Both the position numbers and the translations under genes were made by a program. DNA of 57,114 nucleotides, from NCBI GenBank assembly GCA_022511225.1, contig JAFLRZ010000012.1:1-57114 (forward strand), read 5' to 3'. The stretch is from Eubacterium sp. (GTDB lineage Bacteria > Bacillota > Clostridia > Oscillospirales > Acutalibacteraceae). The notes below the pieces were generated by a model. The model did not search any database. It saw only the letters and a program-made list of their open reading frames with translations, and was not told the origin of the DNA. Shown in pieces: positions 14,998 through 23,815 of the stretch. The number at the start of each line of letters is the position of its first letter. Position 1 is the stretch's first letter.

Positions 14998-16087
14998 ACA
15001 GCGAATCAATCAAGAATATCATTGTCATCGTTGCGACGAATTGCTAACCGACGAAAACTGCCGCAGAACACAAGACAGTTTATCGGGATTTTCTCATCTA
15101 TGCGTGGATTGCGAAAATGACTTTTATCAAAGTTTGGTGCAACTTGAGGGAGATTACATAGGCTTGTTTCATTCTTGCGCCGCCTTAAATGCACCATTAA
15201 CGCCGATGGTTTTAGAGGGCATACAAGATACATTTAATGCCGATAAAAAGGGGTGGATTACCTATATCAATGCGCTCGTTGAAAATAAAGCAGACACCAA
15301 GCGTGGAAAACCGCTCGGATTTAAAGACGGAGCGGTTACGCAACTGCAACGGCTTTTCGGCGAGAAACTGAACCACGACGATTTTGTGGCTTATCTAACG
15401 AAAGAGCGCCAAAAGATAGAGCGCAAAGAGAAACTGCCCGGAACGGACGAGCAAAGAGAGCGCTGGGGAACCAGCCCGGATTACAGGACTTCGGCTGATT
15501 ATGATGAGCTTGATAGACTGTACGAAGTGCGAGCAAATTCTTACAAAGGTCAAACGATTACGCCGCAAATGGAAAACACTTTGGAAAATGTCGTGCGGTG
15601 GTCTTTCAAGATGAATAAGCTGTTGGACGAGAAAAATCCAAACTTTCACGGTGCAAAAGCGTTAAGCGATATGATAGACAAGGCGCTTGCTTCCGAAAAT
15701 ATGCGTAAAAAGGACGAAAAGCCCGTGGAGCATTTTCGTATGGATGCGCTCGTGGTTGCACTTGAAAAAGCGGGGTGCATGGAGAACGGCGACTTCCTCA
15801 CCTATGACGAACTCATAGAAGTCCTACGGGACAACTTCATTAAGTCAAAGAAGTACGATCAATCGCTCGACGTGGCAGATCAAGTTATACTTGATATTCT
15901 CAACGCAATGCGAAGTAACGCCGATTTAATGCAACTGACGGAATTGCCGTTTGATTTGGCAGTGGAGGACGCATACGGCGAATTTGAACCCGAAGAAACG
16001 GAAGAAGAAAAGAGGCGTAAAGAATTTGCAGGACTGACGAAAGTGCAGTTTACAAGCGAAAATAACGACGACAACGGAGAGAAGTAA
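14990..16087 (+). CDS. Phage protein with N-terminal zinc ribbon, possible terminase small subunit
   Basis: This 365-residue protein begins with a zinc-ribbon-like module (CHRCDEL, LCVDC, residues 10-38). A mainly helical body follows, with an acidic end (EFEPEETEEEKRRKEF). One small gene separates it from the large terminase. That position and its helical, charged make-up suggest a small-terminase or packaging-adaptor role, but no helix-turn-helix is obvious, so the assignment is by context only. Confidence 0.5.
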   Translation: MAKQRINQEYHCHRCDELLTDENCRRTQDSLSGFSHLCVDCENDFYQSLVQLEGDYIGLFHSCAALNAPLTPMVLEGIQDTFNADKKGWITYINALVENKADTKRGKPLGFKDGAVTQLQRLFGEKLNHDDFVAYLTKERQKIERKEKLPGTDEQRERWGTSPDYRTSADYDELDRLYEVRANSYKGQTITPQMENTLENVVRWSFKMNKLLDEKNPNFHGAKALSDMIDKALASENMRKKDEKPVEHFRMDALVVALEKAGCMENGDFLTYDELIEVLRDNFIKSKKYDQSLDVADQVILDILNAMRSNADLMQLTELPFDLAVEDAYGEFEPEETEEEKRRKEFAGLTKVQFTSENNDDNGEK

Positions 16088-16090
16088 TTT

Positions 16091-16432
16091 ATGGAAAATT
16101 GGAAAGTGGGAGATAAGGTTGCGATAACTCAATACAGTTCAACTATCGGCGTTGATACAGTAGTGCAGATAACCAAAGGTGGAAATATTCGCCTTTCAAA
16201 GAATAATAACTTATTCAACTCTAATGGAAGTATGCGAAGTGCAGGGGTATGGAACACTACCCATATTATAAAAATTACCGACAAACAATACCACGATTAC
16301 TTAACCACGAAAGAAATTAAGTTAAAACGAAAGAAAATAATTGAGAAATTGAACTCAATACAAGATAAAGATTTGCTTTCTTATCTGCAACCCCTTGATA
16401 TAATCTGCAATCAACTTCACATTAAGGATTAA
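16091..16432 (+). CDS. Hypothetical protein
   Basis: 113 residues. A beta-rich first half (WKVGDKVAITQYSSTIG) is followed by a basic helix (TKEIKLKRKKIIEKL). It stands between the putative small terminase and the large terminase. Not recognised. Confidence 0.55.
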   Translation: MENWKVGDKVAITQYSSTIGVDTVVQITKGGNIRLSKNNNLFNSNGSMRSAGVWNTTHIIKITDKQYHDYLTTKEIKLKRKKIIEKLNSIQDKDLLSYLQPLDIICNQLHIKD

Positions 16433-16437
16433 ACATT

Positions 16438-18279
16438 ATGCCGCAAGGATATGTGTACAGCAAACAGCAAGGGCGGTTTGTAAAAAAGAATACAGAGAAA
16501 GCATTTGACTACGACTCTATAAATAAAAAGAGTGCAGCTTTGCTTGTCAGCTTTTTTAGGTGGTACCCCGATTACTACCTTGATTTAATTCGCTCCGATA
16601 GCGCAGACCATAAACTCGAATTATTGCAGAGAGTAATTCTCCGCATAATGGCGAGGTATCGGCTCACGCATATTACAGGCTGTCGTGGTGGTACAAAAAC
16701 CTATCTTTTGAACGGCGAGAAGCAGATTGAGGGCACTTTCTTTCCGGGCGAAAAAATGGGGTACACCGCACCCGTTCAAAAACAGTCTGCAAATCTCGGA
16801 TCGGATGCCTATAAAGAGTTGGAAAAAGATTACCCCGCGCTTACCGCGATTTGGAAGATAAAGAACGACAGGGACGATAAATTCCGCATTGTAACGGATT
16901 ACGGTTCGGAGTTTACAATGTACATACCGAGAGGCTCGAACAAACACCAACTCGGCGTGGAAGAAATGGGACAAGAACAACCCGAACCGTTTGATATGAA
17001 GAACTTTAAGACGACGGTTAGCCCCACACTTCGATTAAAGCGAACAGTTAATCAAGTCGAGGATAGAGTACATATCAATTTCAAACGGTCGGTAATCACT
17101 AACGCAAGCGACCGAAACAATCTTTGTTTCAGTGTGTACAGACAAGGGACGCTAATGTCAATGCTGAACGGCGAGAAGTACGAAGCGTTTTGTATGGACT
17201 TTACTTGGAAATCCGTCTTATTGTGCGGCATACGAGATATTGAGTATTTTAAGCAACAGTTCAAGGAGCTTCTTCCCGATGAACAACAAAGAGAACTTTG
17301 CGCTCATTATATAGGGAACGCTGAAAATCCTATGATACCCGACGAAACGCTTTCACGCAGTCGTACGCTCACTTGCGCCGAGTTTGAACATTGTGGCGAT
17401 CCGAACGCAATCTATGTGGTTAATTATGACGTGGCGGATGAAGATGGAAAGAAAAACGCCAAGTGTGGTTTGGTTGTGTTGAAGTTGACTGAATACAAAA
17501 CCATCGCTAAGCGCGACAAATATAGGGCGCAAGTAGTTTATGTAGATAGCTTTCCACCCCCAAAAACATACTTTCACCACGCTGTCAATCTTAAAAAGAT
17601 TTGGAGCAGGTTTTGTATGGACGGAGGGCAGACAACGTACTTGGTTGTTGACTGTCAGGGCGGACACGGAAAGGCAATCGTAGAAGAATTGATGAAGCCT
17701 ACGAAAAACGGCAGCAGACCGCTCGCTTGCTTAAACAACTACCATTCTGACCTTGAACAACTGAATGCCGTGCGGTGCATTTACCCTATGAAAGCTGGGA
17801 CAAGAGGTACAGTCGATCCCGAAGGAGATATGATAGACTACGCCCAAAACGAGTTCGACCATAGGAATGTAGAATTATTGATTCCGCGAATTTTAGACGG
17901 TCTCGAACAGTACAAGCTCAAACACAACATAAAGGACAACATTTCTGACGGCAAGATTGTGGCGCCGTATAAGAAAACGGAAGAACTTATTGGGCAGATT
18001 AAAAACTTGCAACGGGTGGCAAGTGGAACCACGATTAAAGAACAGCGCAAAAAGACCACAATTCCGCGAGATATATGGTCTGCTCTTAAATACGGCTTGC
18101 GAATAAAACAGCACCTTGAGGCAGAACTTACCACGCGCAACAATAAAAAGCAAGGCTCGTCTTGGGACAAGCTGAAAGAACAGTACAAGAACGGCAGTGG
18201 TGTATCGGCACCGAAATCTACTAACGGCGATATTCGTTCGCGGCTGATAGGATTACGAAATCATACAACAAGGAGATAA
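16438..18279 (+). CDS. terL: Terminase large subunit
   Basis: This 613-residue packaging motor has an ATPase half with a Walker-A-like motif, GCRGGTKT, at residues 81-88 and an HQLGVEEMGQEQPEPFD stretch near the Walker B position. The nuclease half (about 330-560) shows acidic strands YVVNYDVADED and YLVVDCQGG, with a later acidic cluster around EFDHRNVELL that could complete the metal site. It would cut concatemers and pump DNA through the portal. Unusually, about 9 kb separates it from the portal gene, filled by small genes and an AT-rich cassette. Confidence 0.85.
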   Translation: MPQGYVYSKQQGRFVKKNTEKAFDYDSINKKSAALLVSFFRWYPDYYLDLIRSDSADHKLELLQRVILRIMARYRLTHITGCRGGTKTYLLNGEKQIEGTFFPGEKMGYTAPVQKQSANLGSDAYKELEKDYPALTAIWKIKNDRDDKFRIVTDYGSEFTMYIPRGSNKHQLGVEEMGQEQPEPFDMKNFKTTVSPTLRLKRTVNQVEDRVHINFKRSVITNASDRNNLCFSVYRQGTLMSMLNGEKYEAFCMDFTWKSVLLCGIRDIEYFKQQFKELLPDEQQRELCAHYIGNAENPMIPDETLSRSRTLTCAEFEHCGDPNAIYVVNYDVADEDGKKNAKCGLVVLKLTEYKTIAKRDKYRAQVVYVDSFPPPKTYFHHAVNLKKIWSRFCMDGGQTTYLVVDCQGGHGKAIVEELMKPTKNGSRPLACLNNYHSDLEQLNAVRCIYPMKAGTRGTVDPEGDMIDYAQNEFDHRNVELLIPRILDGLEQYKLKHNIKDNISDGKIVAPYKKTEELIGQIKNLQRVASGTTIKEQRKKTTIPRDIWSALKYGLRIKQHLEAELTTRNNKKQGSSWDKLKEQYKNGSGVSAPKSTNGDIRSRLIGLRNHTTRR

Positions 18280-18284
18280 ACATT

Positions 18285-18818
18285 ATGACAGACGAAAAGA
18301 TTGAAAAGGCGTTAGCGTGGCTCGAAGAACAAAAAGGATTTAATACAACGGCTGACGAATACATTTATGTCGAAGCAATACAAAATTATATAAACCGCCT
18401 CAAAGCAGAAAACGACGAAGCAAAAGAACTTTGCAAAAAGAAAATCGGCGATTTGAAAGTCAACGAGTGGATTAAAATTATGAAACTTGCGGGTTATGAG
18501 GTCAACGCCGTTTCTCAACAAGAACAAATTGAGCAAATCAACAAAGACAAAGGTTTTTTTGTGGACGATTTGAAACGAAACAAGGAGAACAGACAGTTAA
18601 TAGAATTGCCTTGTAAGATTGGCGATACGGTATATTGGTGCAATGGCATCACGATTTCTCCTTACCGGGTAAATGGCTTTGCTGATTATGGCGATGGGTT
18701 CGGGTTACGATTACTTATAGGAGAAATGCAAGCGTCGTTGCAATTACTGGGGCAAGACTTATTTTTAGAAAAAGAGCAAGCCGAACAAAAACTTAAAGGA
18801 CTACGGGGTGAATTATGA
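18285..18818 (+). CDS. Mosaic phage hypothetical protein (MTDEEIEKAL start, KIGD end)
   Basis: 177 residues. The start MTDEKIEKALAWLEEQ and helix YINRLKAEN match the 11471 protein. The second half has LPCKIGDTVYWCNG and the ending LFLEKEQAEQKLKGLRG, seen in the 5056, 13438 and 21386 proteins. It is another recombinant of the phage's small-protein modules. Function unknown. Confidence 0.7.
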   Translation: MTDEKIEKALAWLEEQKGFNTTADEYIYVEAIQNYINRLKAENDEAKELCKKKIGDLKVNEWIKIMKLAGYEVNAVSQQEQIEQINKDKGFFVDDLKRNKENRQLIELPCKIGDTVYWCNGITISPYRVNGFADYGDGFGLRLLIGEMQASLQLLGQDLFLEKEQAEQKLKGLRGEL

Positions 18819-19477
18819 AAAATACAAAGATAGATTGGTGCAACAGTACCGTAAACCCTATTATGGGTTGTCCGAATAACTGCGAATATTGCTACGCAAG
18901 AAAAATAAACAAGCGTTTTAAGTATATAGAAGATTGGTGTAAACCGCAATTTTTTCCCAAACGGCTGAAAGACTTTTATAGTAAAAAGCCGAAAAGTATT
19001 TTTATTGACAGCATGAGCGATATAGGTACTTGGGAGCAGTATTGGTTTAACAGCGTAATGGACGCGATAAACGCGAATCCGCAACATAGGTACATAGCGC
19101 TGACAAAACGCTACGCTCGGTACTGTGAATTAGCAAGAAGAGCAAATGTGGGCGTAATAAAAAACCTTTATATCGGTATGAGTGTTACAACGCAAGCGCA
19201 GTTAGAAAAGGCTACTGACCAAGTGGACTTTTACAGCATTGAGCCGTTGCTTGAACCGCTTGACATACCGTTCGAAATGAATTTGCCGCGAACGCTTATT
19301 ATCGGTGCAGAGACGGGTAATCGCAAAGGCAAGGTCATTCCGAAAAAGGAATGGATTGACGAGATTGTAAAGTGTGCCGATGAGCGAAACTGCATAGTCT
19401 TTATGAAAGAGAGCCTACGCAAGATTATGGGCGACGATTTTAGACAGGATAAACTACTGTGGGAGATAGAGCGATGA
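18815..19477 (+). CDS. DUF5131 (phage Gp37/Gp68-like) protein
   Basis: This 220-residue protein opens with WCNSTVNPIMGC and a C-x3-C-x2-C motif (Cys19, Cys23, Cys26), as in radical-SAM iron-sulfur enzymes. It continues with FPKRL, SIFIDSMSDIG, HRYIALTKR and LIIGAETGNRKGK, all characteristic of the DUF5131 phage family. The family is common in Firmicutes and actinophage genomes. Its reaction is not known to me; nucleic acid or nucleotide modification is a plausible guess. Coupled by 4-base overlaps on both sides. Confidence 0.85.
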   Translation: MKNTKIDWCNSTVNPIMGCPNNCEYCYARKINKRFKYIEDWCKPQFFPKRLKDFYSKKPKSIFIDSMSDIGTWEQYWFNSVMDAINANPQHRYIALTKRYARYCELARRANVGVIKNLYIGMSVTTQAQLEKATDQVDFYSIEPLLEPLDIPFEMNLPRTLIIGAETGNRKGKVIPKKEWIDEIVKCADERNCIVFMKESLRKIMGDDFRQDKLLWEIER

Positions 19478-20013
19478 ACGATAAACGGTTTTTATTTAGG
19501 GGATTTCACCCAGACGAGAACGGCAAGACCACAATCACGCTCCCGAAAGTAAGCGAACAAGAGATTGCCGAAGTAGAGCGGAAACTTAAAATAGCGTTAG
19601 ATGAATTTAACTTGACCTATGCCGCTAAACTTAATGACAAATTGCATTCGCTTAAAGCAGAACGGAACGTGAAAGTCAAGGGCGAATGGAAATATTGGAC
19701 GGTTCTCGGACATTTAGTACACGGCGATAAATTTCAGTATTCTTCGGGCGGCATTGTAAGTGAAATAGAGATATTGCAAGAAACAATTGGGCAATGGGTG
19801 AAGACTGATAAGAACGGCAAAGACATTTTCGAGGGCGACCAAGTATTCTCTTTTGATTGTCCGGCAAGAGGTTTTGTTTTTTTGGATAGCCGCCCAGACC
19901 ACATGACATATCGTGTGGGCGCAAGCGAAGAAGATGAGGACGCGGTTGGTCTCTTTAACGCAAAGGACTGGGAACTTATAGGCAATAAATGGGAGATAGA
20001 AGACAATGAATAA
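19474..20013 (+). CDS. YopX-family protein
   Basis: 179 residues from the ATG at 19474. The N-terminal 65 residues are a helical extension. The rest matches the YopX layout: IGQWVKTDKNGKDIFEGDQV in the middle and WELIGNKWE at the end. YopX proteins occur in many phages (first seen in SPbeta) and have no established biochemical role. Confidence 0.78.
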   Translation: MNDKRFLFRGFHPDENGKTTITLPKVSEQEIAEVERKLKIALDEFNLTYAAKLNDKLHSLKAERNVKVKGEWKYWTVLGHLVHGDKFQYSSGGIVSEIEILQETIGQWVKTDKNGKDIFEGDQVFSFDCPARGFVFLDSRPDHMTYRVGASEEDEDAVGLFNAKDWELIGNKWEIEDNE

Positions 20014-20290
20014 ATGTGATTTTTGTGGCGGATATATAAACGATAAATGTCTTGTCGGCGACGATAAACTTGCTGATTGCTGCAAAGAGGCGAGGCAGAT
20101 AATGAGCAAGTTTATAAAAGACGGCAAAGTAATAAAAATAGATCGGTATCGCACGCGAATTAACGGCGTAGATAAGTTAAACGACATTGAAATTTGTCTT
20201 AATCAAATAGGACACGAAAACATTATGCACATATCCACAATAGGCGAAGATATGCTTGTTGTGTATCGAGGCGAGGCAGACATACTATGA
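20006..20290 (+). CDS. Hypothetical protein with N-terminal zinc-finger-like cysteines
   Basis: 94 residues starting MNKCDFCGGYINDKCLVG, then LADCCKEA: a compact cysteine cluster likely to bind zinc. The C-terminal half is beta-like (DMLVVYRGEAD). Overlaps neighbours by 8 and 4 bases. Confidence 0.6.
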   Translation: MNKCDFCGGYINDKCLVGDDKLADCCKEARQIMSKFIKDGKVIKIDRYRTRINGVDKLNDIEICLNQIGHENIMHISTIGEDMLVVYRGEADIL

Positions 20291-20658
20291 CAGAGCAACA
20301 GAAATATTATCTTTACGCATCGCGCAATTTGACTGTGCCAGACGGCGTAGAATATAGCTTAATTCCAATGTGCGGCGGCGGTAGGTATATTTTACTATAC
20401 ACCGATAAAGAGCTTGGAGATGGCTATACAAGGCTTGAGGATAGTATTGCATTAGAGCAGGAAGAAAGAGCATGGCTTACGCGAATAAAAATCACAGTTA
20501 ACGCACGCTTTATGCAACAGCACGCGCAAGAGTACAGCGAGTTGTTTTCGGACTTCTGCGATAACCTTGAAAAACAACTTGCCGAAGAAAAAAAGAAACT
20601 GGGAGATAAGAAAAAGGTTGATCGGGCAAAAGCGAGGAATAAGAAATGCAAACAATAA
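20287..20658 (+). CDS. Hypothetical protein
   Basis: 123 residues with a glycine patch (MCGGGRYILLY) and a long basic helical tail (LAEEKKKLGDKKKVDRAKARNKK). No recognised family. The tail overlaps the next gene by 13 bases. Confidence 0.55.
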   Translation: MTEQQKYYLYASRNLTVPDGVEYSLIPMCGGGRYILLYTDKELGDGYTRLEDSIALEQEERAWLTRIKITVNARFMQQHAQEYSELFSDFCDNLEKQLAEEKKKLGDKKKVDRAKARNKKCKQ

Positions 20659-20954
20659 AACTTGACGGCACGACACAGTGCTATGCAACACGCGATACGG
20701 GCGGCGTACATATTTCAATGCGCGTGAATAGTGGCAGTAATTCCGATAGTGGAAATGTGGCAGTAATGCTCGCCGAAAACTGCCCAACAGACTGCGATTA
20801 TAGAATAGACATAAGCGACAAATCATATATCGCGCTTGTCAAAAGTCTATTGTGGCTTGCAGATAGAGCGGAACTTGTTAGAATAATAAACAATCCGATT
20901 GATGGCTCGTGCTGGACGCCTGCAACAAGAAAATCGAGAAAGGGGAATAAGTAA
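20646..20954 (+). CDS. Hypothetical protein
   Basis: 102 residues. A beta-rich N-terminus (KLDGTTQCYATRDTGGVHISMRV) is followed by a helix (YIALVKSLLWLADRAELVRI). Its last base is the A of the next ATG. Not recognised. Confidence 0.55.
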   Translation: MQTIKLDGTTQCYATRDTGGVHISMRVNSGSNSDSGNVAVMLAENCPTDCDYRIDISDKSYIALVKSLLWLADRAELVRIINNPIDGSCWTPATRKSRKGNK

Positions 20955-21100
20955 TGTCAAACTGTTTTAAGTGTAAACATTGCATTTATGTCGCTAAGGA
21001 CTATTGCGGTAGCGGCAACAAGCTAATTACTTGCAATTCAACATTTGTACCAACCGATAAGTCTAATAATTGTAAAAATTACGAGGTAAAGAAAAAATGA
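20954..21100 (+). CDS. Small cysteine-rich protein, 48 residues
   Basis: Short ORF with a good ribosome site (AAAGGGG). Six cysteines (NCFKCKHCIYV, DYCGSG, TCNS, NNCKNY) suggest a zinc- or metal-binding miniprotein. The CFKCKHC start is a common phage small-protein signature. Confidence 0.6.
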   Translation: MSNCFKCKHCIYVAKDYCGSGNKLITCNSTFVPTDKSNNCKNYEVKKK

Positions 21101-21153
21101 GAGATACTTTTTTAAAAGCAAATGCCACTGATACTGGAGAATGTGTATTATGA
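21097..21153 (+). CDS. Possible 18-residue ORF
   Basis: MRDTFLKANATDTGECVL. Both ends overlap neighbouring ORFs as ATGA, so ribosomes could pass through it. It may be only a coupling leader or the remnant of a gene. Confidence 0.3.
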   Translation: MRDTFLKANATDTGECVL

Positions 21154-21383
21154 AAGTCTGTCAAAATCAATTCAAAGTCGGTGAAAGATATATATACGCT
21201 TTCGATAATAACGAAGGGCATACAGAAGCCCTTGTTGAGATTGTAAAAAAGACAAACAAGTGTGCTATTATCAAGTTCATCGAAATTTACGAAGAACACA
21301 CCGGCAATGGCATTTTTGCGTACTTGCTAAAAATAAACGGCACGATGGGCGCCAGCTATGAATTATTAAAGGCGGGGGAATAG
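21150..21383 (+). CDS. Hypothetical protein
   Basis: 77 residues. I take the ATG at 21150, which overlaps the preceding stop (TTATGA); an ATG at 21141 is also possible. Beta-rich (FKVGERYIYAFDNNEGHTEALVEIVKK). Not recognised. Confidence 0.55.
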   Translation: MKVCQNQFKVGERYIYAFDNNEGHTEALVEIVKKTNKCAIIKFIEIYEEHTGNGIFAYLLKINGTMGASYELLKAGE

Positions 21384-21385
21384 TG

Positions 21386-21754
21386 ATGTCATACAAACGT
21401 ATAACCGATAGAGATTTAATACTCAATCTCAATGTCAACGAAGGCACGCAGGATTTAACCAAGTATATGATTTTCGCTCATAAACTTTGGGAATTGGAAA
21501 ATCAAATAGAGAAAGGCGAGCTTTTGAAATTCCCTTGCAAAATTGGCGATCCGATTTGGGTAGTTTACGATGCAGGATTTGAAGCAGGATATAAATACGA
21601 AATACACGAAGCGGAGTGTTTGGGATTTGAGATTTATAATGACGGAATAAGGATTATAACCTCGTTCCGTTGCTATGACTGCTATCGAAAGGGCAATTTT
21701 ACTACAAAGGAAGCGGCAGAACAAAAGGTTAAAGAACTTAATGGAGAAATATAA
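21386..21754 (+). CDS. Phage hypothetical protein, KIGD module family
   Basis: 122 residues, last gene of the rightward early block. It has FPCKIGDPIWVVYD and the ending FTTKEAAEQKVKELNG, as in the 5056, 13438 and 18285 proteins, plus a CYDCYRKG pair. Function unknown. The sequence becomes strongly AT-rich immediately after it. Confidence 0.7.
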   Translation: MSYKRITDRDLILNLNVNEGTQDLTKYMIFAHKLWELENQIEKGELLKFPCKIGDPIWVVYDAGFEAGYKYEIHEAECLGFEIYNDGIRIITSFRCYDCYRKGNFTTKEAAEQKVKELNGEI

Positions 21755-21800
21755 TCAACCCAGTCAGTCGTAGAAAGTTTCAAGAATGGCAAAAAAGTAA

Positions 21801-23381
21801 TTAAATGATATCTTCAAATTTTTGTAACAAATTCTTTTCTTTAGGGTGTTTTCGTCTTTTAATTAAATCTATTATTTCTTCACGAGAAATATCGTACCAA
21901 GATTCAGCACCTTTTGAATACTCATCGTAACTTAATTCCGAAATAAACATATAAAAGACATCATCATTAAATTCGCATAGTTTACTAAAAATTTCATCGC
22001 TTGTGAATACATCACGCGTTCTGCAAAATAAACAATATAATAGCAAATCAGTGCTGATTTGATCATCATTCCAAGCATAAACAATATCACATATTTCTAT
22101 AAACAATCTTTGTGCTTTTGGCGTATGAATATTATAATCTACTCCAATATGCTTAAATAAACCACGCACAATCCCTTTTTGTACTTGCATGTCGCTATTT
22201 TTAAAAATATTATAAATAATCGTAAATATTTGATCTCCATCATATTGGCGAATAAGAGATAATAGGGCTATTAAATCTTCTGCAGGCAGAGTTCTATCTG
22301 GATTTTTAAACTCATTATGAACATACATTTCCAAATCATGACCTATATAATTTATATTACTGTCTTTCAAATATTTAAGACAAATATATTTTTGATATGA
22401 TGACAAATTACCCGTCTTATAAATATTAAGAGCATAATCGACATATTCTTTCGAGTGAATATGTAGTGCTTCTAAAAGCTGAATAATTGAGTAATATAAT
22501 TCCGTGTTTGATAAATTAGTATTGCAACAATATGTATTAAAAATAGATTTAAGGTTGATTAAATTTTGTAGTTGGATGCGCGCTGAATTAGGTAGATTGG
22601 TGGGAATACATTTAATAGCGCCGAGTATTATATTTTCAGGTTGTGTCAGAGAAATAAATCCTGCAAACTTTTTGATAAACTCGTTGTCTTGAAAGCAATT
22701 ATCCCTATACCAAATACTCCCAAGTTGTTCTAAAAACTCTATAATTTCATCCGGCGTTTGTAGCGAGATGATTTTTTCTTTTAATAATGCGATTTCATCT
22801 TTATAAAATCTGCCCGATAGTGAAGAAGTATTATTAGTTGAAACTTTAGCATTAGCTCTTATCCATCCAACGGCTGTTTCGCTGTTATCTTTAATAGCTT
22901 GATGGAGGCTAGTAATTATGATTGATTTAAGCTTATCTTTATTATTCCAAAACGCAACCATTCGCCTAGTCTTATCTTCTTTTATTCTCACTTTTATTCT
23001 AAACTTTTCTAATTTCTTTTTGTTTATACTCGTTGTTTCTGAGTGCTTTACAGGTATATCTTCGGGACTATCATGAATCAGGGCAATTACTGGAATACCT
23101 TTTGATTGAGCATAATCAAATTCTTTCTCTGTGTAGCTAATTTTTTGACTTGTATTGTTAGTTACTAATGAACCATATCTTCCCGCTATTATTAAGAGAA
23201 AAAAATCGCTGTCATCAATTATTCTTTTAATTATATTCCACTGTGCATCATCAGAAGCATGGAAAAGTTCCATTCCAGCAGGAAAGCAATCGCACTCTAA
23301 TATTGCTTGTATTGCTTCTATTCTTTCTTCTTTTAAATCATCGTAGGTAGAACTGACAAAAACTTGGTAACGTTTATCCAT
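21801..23381 (-). CDS. DUF4062 protein, probable TIR-like defence or signalling protein
   Basis: This 526-residue protein is read leftward, against all its neighbours. Residues 1-150 are a DUF4062 domain: YQVFVSSTYDDLKEER, DFFLLIIAGRYGSL, SYTEKEFDYAQSKGIPVIALIH. This resembles TIR/nucleoside-hydrolase folds and is found at the N-terminus of several bacterial defence proteins. The remaining 370 residues are helical and HEAT-repeat-like, and could be a sensor. The AT-rich composition, own promoter (23441) and reversed strand mark it as recently acquired. I infer a role in lysogenic conversion or superinfection immunity, not virion production. Confidence 0.8.
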   Translation of the reverse strand: MDKRYQVFVSSTYDDLKEERIEAIQAILECDCFPAGMELFHASDDAQWNIIKRIIDDSDFFLLIIAGRYGSLVTNNTSQKISYTEKEFDYAQSKGIPVIALIHDSPEDIPVKHSETTSINKKKLEKFRIKVRIKEDKTRRMVAFWNNKDKLKSIIITSLHQAIKDNSETAVGWIRANAKVSTNNTSSLSGRFYKDEIALLKEKIISLQTPDEIIEFLEQLGSIWYRDNCFQDNEFIKKFAGFISLTQPENIILGAIKCIPTNLPNSARIQLQNLINLKSIFNTYCCNTNLSNTELYYSIIQLLEALHIHSKEYVDYALNIYKTGNLSSYQKYICLKYLKDSNINYIGHDLEMYVHNEFKNPDRTLPAEDLIALLSLIRQYDGDQIFTIIYNIFKNSDMQVQKGIVRGLFKHIGVDYNIHTPKAQRLFIEICDIVYAWNDDQISTDLLLYCLFCRTRDVFTSDEIFSKLCEFNDDVFYMFISELSYDEYSKGAESWYDISREEIIDLIKRRKHPKEKNLLQKFEDII

Positions 23382-23440
23382 AATAACCGTCCCTCTTAGG
23401 TAAATAATTCATCATTACATAATTCGGTAATGCTAATGGA

Positions 23441-23446
23441 ATTATA
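23441..23446 (-). promoter_or_regulatory. Extended -10 promoter for the DUF4062 gene
   Basis: On the minus strand the sequence reads TGTTATAAT, a TATAAT with the extended TG, about 60 bases before the DUF4062 start. The -35 region is poor (TGCGTA), which the extended -10 may compensate. It is back to back with the rightward promoter at 23518. Confidence 0.55.
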
Positions 23447-23517
23447 ACACATAGCTTATCACCTACGCAAGCATATATACGTTTTTTGCACAAATAATTC
23501 CTTGCTTTCAAAAAGTA

Positions 23518-23546
23518 TTGACAAGAAAAAAATTATGTGGTATAAT
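23518..23546 (+). promoter_or_regulatory. Consensus sigma70 promoter
   Basis: TTGACA at 23518-23523 and TATAAT at 23541-23546, spaced 17 bases: a perfect consensus. It should fire constitutively in the lysogen and drive the 23569, 23816 and possibly 24574 genes. Confidence 0.85.
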
Positions 23547-23568
23547 GTTACAAATTGAAGGTGTAATA

Positions 23569-23772
23569 ATGGGTGTAACACAGGCGTGGACTTCGCCATG
23601 GGGATGGATAGCAGTTGGCGATGTGAATTCGGATGGGAGCATGGTACATGCGCATGTAAGTGATGCCGATGGACTCTTGCGCGAGTATGATTATTACTTT
23701 AAATCCAAACAAGAGTTCTTGGATTATGTAGATAGAATAAATAAAGAAATTATGAAGAAATTTAATAACTAA
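23569..23772 (+). CDS. Hypothetical 67-residue protein
   Basis: The start is the ATG at 23569 behind GAAGGTG; the open frame extends upstream, but that part is the promoter itself. Sequence MGVTQAWTSPWGWIAVGDV, then a charged helix (KSKQEFLDYVDRINKEIMKK). No family recognised. It is the first gene of the AT-rich rightward accessory unit. Confidence 0.65.
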   Translation: MGVTQAWTSPWGWIAVGDVNSDGSMVHAHVSDADGLLREYDYYFKSKQEFLDYVDRINKEIMKKFNN

Positions 23773-23815
23773 TTTTGCGGATCACTACAATAAAGATTTT
23801 ACATAGGAGGCTTAT

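Noticed and set aside
23518-23568. Extension of the 23569 gene to a TTG start at 23518
   Set aside because: The extension would cover the -35 and -10 of a perfect promoter; the ATG at 23569 has its own ribosome site.
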